Positions 60,249 to 64,000 of a stretch of 64,000 nt of DNA are shown here, one piece after another. A program made the translations under genes and the position numbers. The notes beneath the pieces were generated by a model. The model was given only the letters and a program-made list of their open reading frames with translations. It made no database searches and was not told the origin of the DNA. The DNA comes from Tenacibaculum dicentrarchi (GTDB taxonomy: Bacteria > Bacteroidota > Bacteroidia > Flavobacteriales > Flavobacteriaceae). Within the stretch, counting starts at the first letter, position 1; every line of letters begins with the position of its first letter. The stretch spans positions 1,350,001-1,414,000 of the forward strand of contig NZ_OZ038524.1 in assembly GCF_964036635.1 (NCBI RefSeq). Reading direction: 5' to 3'.

Positions 60249-61469
60249 ATGAAAAAATCACTATCAAAAATACTTGGTCCTGGCTTGTTATTTACTGGTG
60301 CAGCAATAAGCGTATCTCATTTAGTACAAGCTACAAGAGCGGGTGCCGATTTTGGTTTCGGACTACTTTGGGCTTTATTAACTGTATCCTTTTTTAAGTA
60401 CCCTTTCTTTCAATTTGGACCTCGATATGCTAACGCTACAGGTGAAACGCTACTAGATGGCTATAAAAAATTAGGTAAAAATGTATTAATTACATATTTT
60501 ATTTTAAATTTTGTAACCATGTTTACCATTCAGGCAGCAGTTACTATTGTTACAGCCAGCTTAGCATCTAGTATTTTTGGATTTACAAATGATTTGGTTA
60601 TTTGGACTGTTATTATTTTAGGAATTAGTATTGTTATATTAAACTTCGGGAAGTGTAAATTACTTGATAACTTAATGAAATACCTCATCATTATTTTAAC
60701 AATAAGTACCATTGTAGCGGTAATAGCAGCTCTTTTTAGCACCAAAAAAGGATTTAATTTTCAGCAAATACTACCTAGTGGAACAGCACAAATTACCTTT
60801 TTAATTGCTTTTTTAGGATGGATGCCTGCGCCTTTAGATGTTTCTATTTGGCACTCTCTCTGGTCTGTAGAAAAAAGCAAAGCTACCTTCAAAAAAATAA
60901 AACCCAAATATGCTGTTTTTGATTTTAATGTAAGTTACATAGCAACCTTCTTTTTAGGGGTTTGTTTTGTTGTACTTGGTGCATTAGTGATGTATCAATC
61001 TGGAGAATCTTTTTCAAACAAAGGAAATCATTTTGCTCTGCAATTAATCAATTTATACACCGAAAATTTAGGTGATTTTTCTTATTTATTTATAGGAATA
61101 ACCACATTTACCACCATGTTTAGTACAACTTTAACAACCTTAGACGCTTCTCCAAGAGCAATGACCAAGGCTTCTAATTTATTATTTGTTAAAAAAAATA
61201 AGCTAAATTATTCTTTTTGGATATTTTTTTTAGCCTTTGGTACTTTTATTATTCTAAACTATTTTTTAACCGATATGAGTTTTTTAGTTAAAATAGCTAC
61301 TATTTTATCGTTTTTAACAGCTCCTTTTTACGCTATTTTAAATTACGTGTTGATAACAGGAAAACATACCCCTAAAAAAAATCAACCAAAATTAGCCCTG
61401 CGGATTTTAAGTATTGCTGGTATTATTTTTTTAATCGGATTTAGTCTTTGGTTTTTAATCAATTTATAA
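60249..61469 (+). CDS. divergent Nramp-family transporter
   Basis: A 406-aa inner-membrane protein with about 11 helices and the Nramp fold: KILGPGLLFTGAAISVSHLVQATRAG in TM1 (shown in parts), FQFGPRYANATGETLLDGY, FLIAFLGWMPAPLDVSIW in TM6, and TTLDASPRAMTKA. The canonical metal-binding TM1 DPGN is replaced by SVSH and the TM6 MPH by MPA, so the Mn/Fe site is not conserved. An ATG start at 60249 (MKKSLSKILGPG) was chosen; a TTG at 60204 would add 15 residues. Substrate unknown; related non-canonical Nramps move Mg2+ or other ions. Confidence 0.85.
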   Translation: MKKSLSKILGPGLLFTGAAISVSHLVQATRAGADFGFGLLWALLTVSFFKYPFFQFGPRYANATGETLLDGYKKLGKNVLITYFILNFVTMFTIQAAVTIVTASLASSIFGFTNDLVIWTVIILGISIVILNFGKCKLLDNLMKYLIIILTISTIVAVIAALFSTKKGFNFQQILPSGTAQITFLIAFLGWMPAPLDVSIWHSLWSVEKSKATFKKIKPKYAVFDFNVSYIATFFLGVCFVVLGALVMYQSGESFSNKGNHFALQLINLYTENLGDFSYLFIGITTFTTMFSTTLTTLDASPRAMTKASNLLFVKKNKLNYSFWIFFLAFGTFIILNYFLTDMSFLVKIATILSFLTAPFYAILNYVLITGKHTPKKNQPKLALRILSIAGIIFLIGFSLWFLINL

Positions 61470-61482
61470 CTCTTTTCTTTGT

Positions 61483-61490
61483 AAATTTGC
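61483..61490 (+). promoter_or_regulatory. lipA promoter -7 box
   Basis: TAAATTTG, 30 nt before the ATG at 61521. Confidence 0.6.
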
Positions 61491-61520
61491 TATTCAATTT
61501 TTTATCGAATTTTTATTGAA

Positions 61521-62390
61521 ATGGCAAACGAATCAGTAATAGTACCAGAAAGAGTAAAAAAACCAAAATGGTTGCGTGTAAAGCTTCCTGTTGGGAAAAA
61601 ATATACCGACTTAAGAGGTTTAGTAGACAAATATAAATTAAATACCATTTGTACCAGTGGAAGCTGCCCAAACATGGGAGAATGTTGGGGAGAAGGAACT
61701 GCTACCTTTATGATTTTAGGAAATATTTGTACCCGTTCATGTGGTTTCTGTGGAGTAAAAACAGGAAGACCTGAAACCGTAGAATGGGATGAACCCGAAA
61801 AAGTAGCCCGTTCTATTAAGTTAATGAAAATTAAGCATGCCGTTTTAACATCAGTAGATAGAGACGATTTAAAAGATGGTGGTTCTATTATTTGGGCAGA
61901 AACTGTAAATGCAGTGCGTAGAGCAAATCCTAAAACAACCATTGAAACATTACTTCCTGATTTTCAAGGAAACGAAAAACTAATTGATCGTATTATTGAA
62001 GTTGCTCCTGAAGTAGTTTCGCATAATATGGAAACTGTACGCAGGTTAACACGTGAAGTTCGTATTCAAGCAAAATACGATAGAAGTTTAGGGGTGTTAA
62101 AATACTTGAAAGAAAAAGGAATGCGTACTAAATCGGGAATTATGCTTGGTTTAGGCGAAAAGGAAGAGGAAGTTATTCAAACCATGAAAGATTTACGTGC
62201 TGTTGGTTTAGATATTATTACTATTGGGCAGTACTTACAGCCTAGTAAAAAACACTTACCTGTTAAGCAATTTATTACCCCCGATCAATTTAAAAAATAC
62301 GAAACTTTAGGTTTAGAAATGGGCTTTATGTATGTAGAAAGTGGTGCTTTGGTCCGTTCGTCTTACAAAGCACATAAACATGCTCAATAA
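61521..62390 (+). CDS. lipA: lipoyl synthase
   Basis: A 289-aa radical-SAM enzyme that inserts two sulfurs into octanoyl groups on lipoyl domains. The auxiliary cluster ligands are Cys44, Cys49 and Cys55 ([16 protein letters not shown]) and the SAM cluster is CxxxCxxC at Cys70, Cys74 and Cys77 ([17 protein letters not shown]). The C-terminal Arg-Ser-Ser ([10 protein letters not shown]) supplies the last auxiliary ligand. Full length; single gene with its own promoter. Confidence 0.97.
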   Translation: MANESVIVPERVKKPKWLRVKLPVGKKYTDLRGLVDKYKLNTICTSGSCPNMGECWGEGTATFMILGNICTRSCGFCGVKTGRPETVEWDEPEKVARSIKLMKIKHAVLTSVDRDDLKDGGSIIWAETVNAVRRANPKTTIETLLPDFQGNEKLIDRIIEVAPEVVSHNMETVRRLTREVRIQAKYDRSLGVLKYLKEKGMRTKSGIMLGLGEKEEEVIQTMKDLRAVGLDIITIGQYLQPSKKHLPVKQFITPDQFKKYETLGLEMGFMYVESGALVRSSYKAHKHAQ

Positions 62391-62490
62391 TAATTAAGAA
62401 TTTATTAACGTTTTAACCCCTTAAACAAGTCAATAGCGTTAAAAAAATGTCAAATAATTTATTTTTAAGCAACACCAATTGTTTAAGTTT

Positions 62491-62606
62491 TAATTTTGCA
62501 GTGCCTTTAGTTAATAAATGCTTTAAAACAGCTTTGTAAACTGTTTTTCATAATTTAAATTATTTGAATTAATTTAAAAAAGCCCACTCTTATGAGTGGG
62601 CTTTTT
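62491..62606 (+). ncRNA. candidate small RNA between lipA and the CBS-type gene
   Basis: TAATTTTG at 62491-62498 is a good -7 box with no protein gene downstream on this strand. From a start near 62504 the transcript would contain a hairpin AAAACAG / CTGTTTT (62525-62547) and end at the strong terminator 62576-62606, giving about 100 nt. No -33 TTG lies at the right distance, and no known RNA family was recognised. Confidence 0.28.
62576..62606. terminator. bidirectional terminator before the cystathionine beta-synthase-type gene end
   Basis: AAAAAGCCCACTC / GAGTGGGCTTTTT with a TTAT loop. It lies 28 nt beyond the stop of the minus-strand gene but 185 nt after lipA, so it fits the former best. 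Confidence 0.93.
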
Positions 62607-62634
62607 AATTATTTTTACTTTTAAATAAAAAATA

Positions 62635-63993
62635 TTAAATAGCATTTATAATATCGTACTTGGTAATAATATGGTGTTTTCCATTTCCTAAATCAACTAA
62701 AACTGCTTGATTTTCTTTTGTAATTAACTTAGAAACAGCATCAATTGAAGCGTCTAACTTTACCATAGGATACATAGCGCCCATTATATCTTTTATTGGC
62801 GTATCGGCAATGTTTTTATCGGCAATATAACGGTGTAATAAATCTGCTTCGTCAATAGAACCTACAAAACCATTGGCATCTCTTACCGGGATTTGTGAAA
62901 TTTTAAATGCACGCATTCTTTCAATAGCATGCGACACTAATTCTTCGGTTTGAACGCTTACTAAAGCTTTATCAAGGTGTCCTTTAATTAAATCTTCAGC
63001 GGTAGTTACTTCTTTATCTAAATAACCACGTTCACGCATCCAATCGTCATTAAACATTTTCCCTACGTATCTACTTCCGTGGTCATGAAAAATAACAACT
63101 ACTACATCGTCTTTTTTGAAATGTTCTTTTAATTGTAACATTCCTTTTATTGCTGATCCTGCTGAATTCCCAACAAAAATCCCTTCTTCTTTGGCTATTT
63201 TACGGGTATAAACGGCTGCATCTTTATCGGTAACTTTGGTAAAACCATCGATTACAGAAAAATCTACGTTTTTAGGCAAAATATCTTCTCCAATTCCTTC
63301 GGTGATATATGGATAAATTTCATTTTCATCAAAAACACCTGTTTCGTGAAATTTCTTAAACACAGAGCCGTAGGTATCAATTCCCCAAACTTTTATATTC
63401 GGGTTTTGCTCTTTTAAATACTTTGATGTTCCTGAAATAGTTCCTCCTGTTCCTACTCCAACTACTAAATGTGTAATTTTACCATCAGTTTGTTCCCAAA
63501 TTTCAGGTCCTGTTTGCTCGTAATGTGTTAAAGCATTCGATGGATTATCATATTGATTTACATACCATGAGTTTGGCGTTTCTGCTCCTAATCGCTTAGA
63601 AACTGAATAATATGAACGAGGGTCTTCTGGCTCTACATTTGTTGGGCAAACAATAACCTGTGCACCAACGGCACGTAAAATATCCATTTTTTCTTTAGAC
63701 TGCTTATCAGAAAGTACAAAAATACATTTATAGCCTTTTATAATTGCCGCTAAAGCCAATCCCATTCCTGTATTTCCTGAAGTTCCTTCAATAATAGTTC
63801 CTCCTGGTTTTAAACGACCGTCTGCCTCAGCATCTTCAATCATTTTTACTGCCATTCTATCTTTAATAGAGTTCCCTGGATTAAAGGTTTCTACTTTGGC
63901 TAAAACTAAAGCATCGATTTCTTTGGTTACAGAATTTAACTGAACTAATGGCGTGTTTCCAATAGTTTCTAAAATATTTTTTGCGTATTTCAT
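62635..63993 (-). CDS. cystathionine beta-synthase-type PLP enzyme with CBS domains
   Basis: A 452-aa fold-type II PLP enzyme. The Schiff-base lysine is Lys44 in NPGNSIKDRM. The phosphate/substrate loop is EGTSGNTGMGLAL and the PLP-phosphate loop is VGTGGTISGTSKYL. A C-terminal pair of CBS domains (about 335-452: VSHAIERMRAFKISQIPV, TPIKDIMGAMYPMV) replaces the usual end of plain cysteine synthases. It could make cystathionine from serine and homocysteine, or act as cysteine synthase; sequence does not settle which. The start is the ATG at 63993, near the window edge. Confidence 0.92.
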   Translation of the reverse strand: MKYAKNILETIGNTPLVQLNSVTKEIDALVLAKVETFNPGNSIKDRMAVKMIEDAEADGRLKPGGTIIEGTSGNTGMGLALAAIIKGYKCIFVLSDKQSKEKMDILRAVGAQVIVCPTNVEPEDPRSYYSVSKRLGAETPNSWYVNQYDNPSNALTHYEQTGPEIWEQTDGKITHLVVGVGTGGTISGTSKYLKEQNPNIKVWGIDTYGSVFKKFHETGVFDENEIYPYITEGIGEDILPKNVDFSVIDGFTKVTDKDAAVYTRKIAKEEGIFVGNSAGSAIKGMLQLKEHFKKDDVVVVIFHDHGSRYVGKMFNDDWMRERGYLDKEVTTAEDLIKGHLDKALVSVQTEELVSHAIERMRAFKISQIPVRDANGFVGSIDEADLLHRYIADKNIADTPIKDIMGAMYPMVKLDASIDAVSKLITKENQAVLVDLGNGKHHIITKYDIINAI

Positions 63994-64000
63994 TTCTTCG

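Noticed and set aside
1..64000. CRISPR arrays, tRNA or rRNA genes, prophage or insertion-sequence transposases
   Set aside because: No regularly spaced direct repeats, no tRNA-like cloverleaf with conserved TTCGA arm, and no integrase or transposase reading frames were found.

Overview
The window looks like a chromosomal segment of a low-GC Bacteroidota, most likely a marine member of the Flavobacteriaceae. The reasons are: Bacteroidetes-type promoters (TTG, about 19 nt, then TAnnTTTG); type IX secretion surface proteins with gliding-motility C-terminal domains next to PorP/SprF partners; a fused CcsBA; a parE-parC pair; and many lineage families (DUF937, DUF6787, DUF4856, DUF3570, DUF4266, DUF1573, DUF4097, head-GIN, imelysins). 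The genus cannot be fixed from sequence alone. No tRNA, rRNA, CRISPR array, phage or transposase gene was seen.

Layout. 1-9 kb: a truncated membrane protein, a dicarboxylate/amino-acid symporter, a DUF937 protein, a DUF6787 protein, an MscS channel, and topoisomerase IV (parE, a small membrane protein, parC). 9.4-15 kb: nrfH-nrfA nitrite reduction to ammonium, then the CcsBA haem-attachment protein. 15-16.6 kb: guaB. 16.9-20.7 kb: imelysin lipoprotein, dihaem oxidoreductase, second imelysin. 20.8-26.6 kb (minus): an apparent operon of thioredoxin, ApbE flavin transferase, DUF4266 lipoprotein and DUF3570 barrel with a long Asp/His tract, then a tandemly duplicated lipoprotein/outer-membrane-protein pair. 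26.7-32.3 kb: a T9SS surface-protein island. 32.4-44.6 kb (minus): an iron-acquisition region with FbpABC interrupted by two unrelated genes, an HTTM/gamma-carboxylase-like protein, a TonB receptor, a sterol-desaturase-like enzyme, a third imelysin and a DUF4856 lipoprotein.

44.7-64 kb: 5'-nucleotidase-like lipoprotein, secreted HExxH protein, HMG-CoA lyase, an ECF sigma/anti-sigma/DUF4097/head-GIN operon, valS, a DUF1573 protein, retropepsin-PDZ protease, aminotransferase, murB, aquaporin, a Cys-rich small membrane protein, a second ECF sigma, a divergent Nramp transporter, lipA, a candidate small RNA, and a cystathionine beta-synthase-type enzyme.

Three themes connect the genes. The first is covalent haem and flavin chemistry outside the cytoplasm (NrfHA, dihaem oxidoreductase, CcsBA, ApbE). 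The second is iron uptake (imelysins, TonB receptor, FbpABC). The third is cell-surface display. The part most likely to hold an undescribed system is the thioredoxin-ApbE-DUF4266-DUF3570 operon with its duplicated Cys-containing lipoprotein/barrel cassette. Dispersed inverted-repeat elements occupy three of the intergenic gaps between convergent genes.
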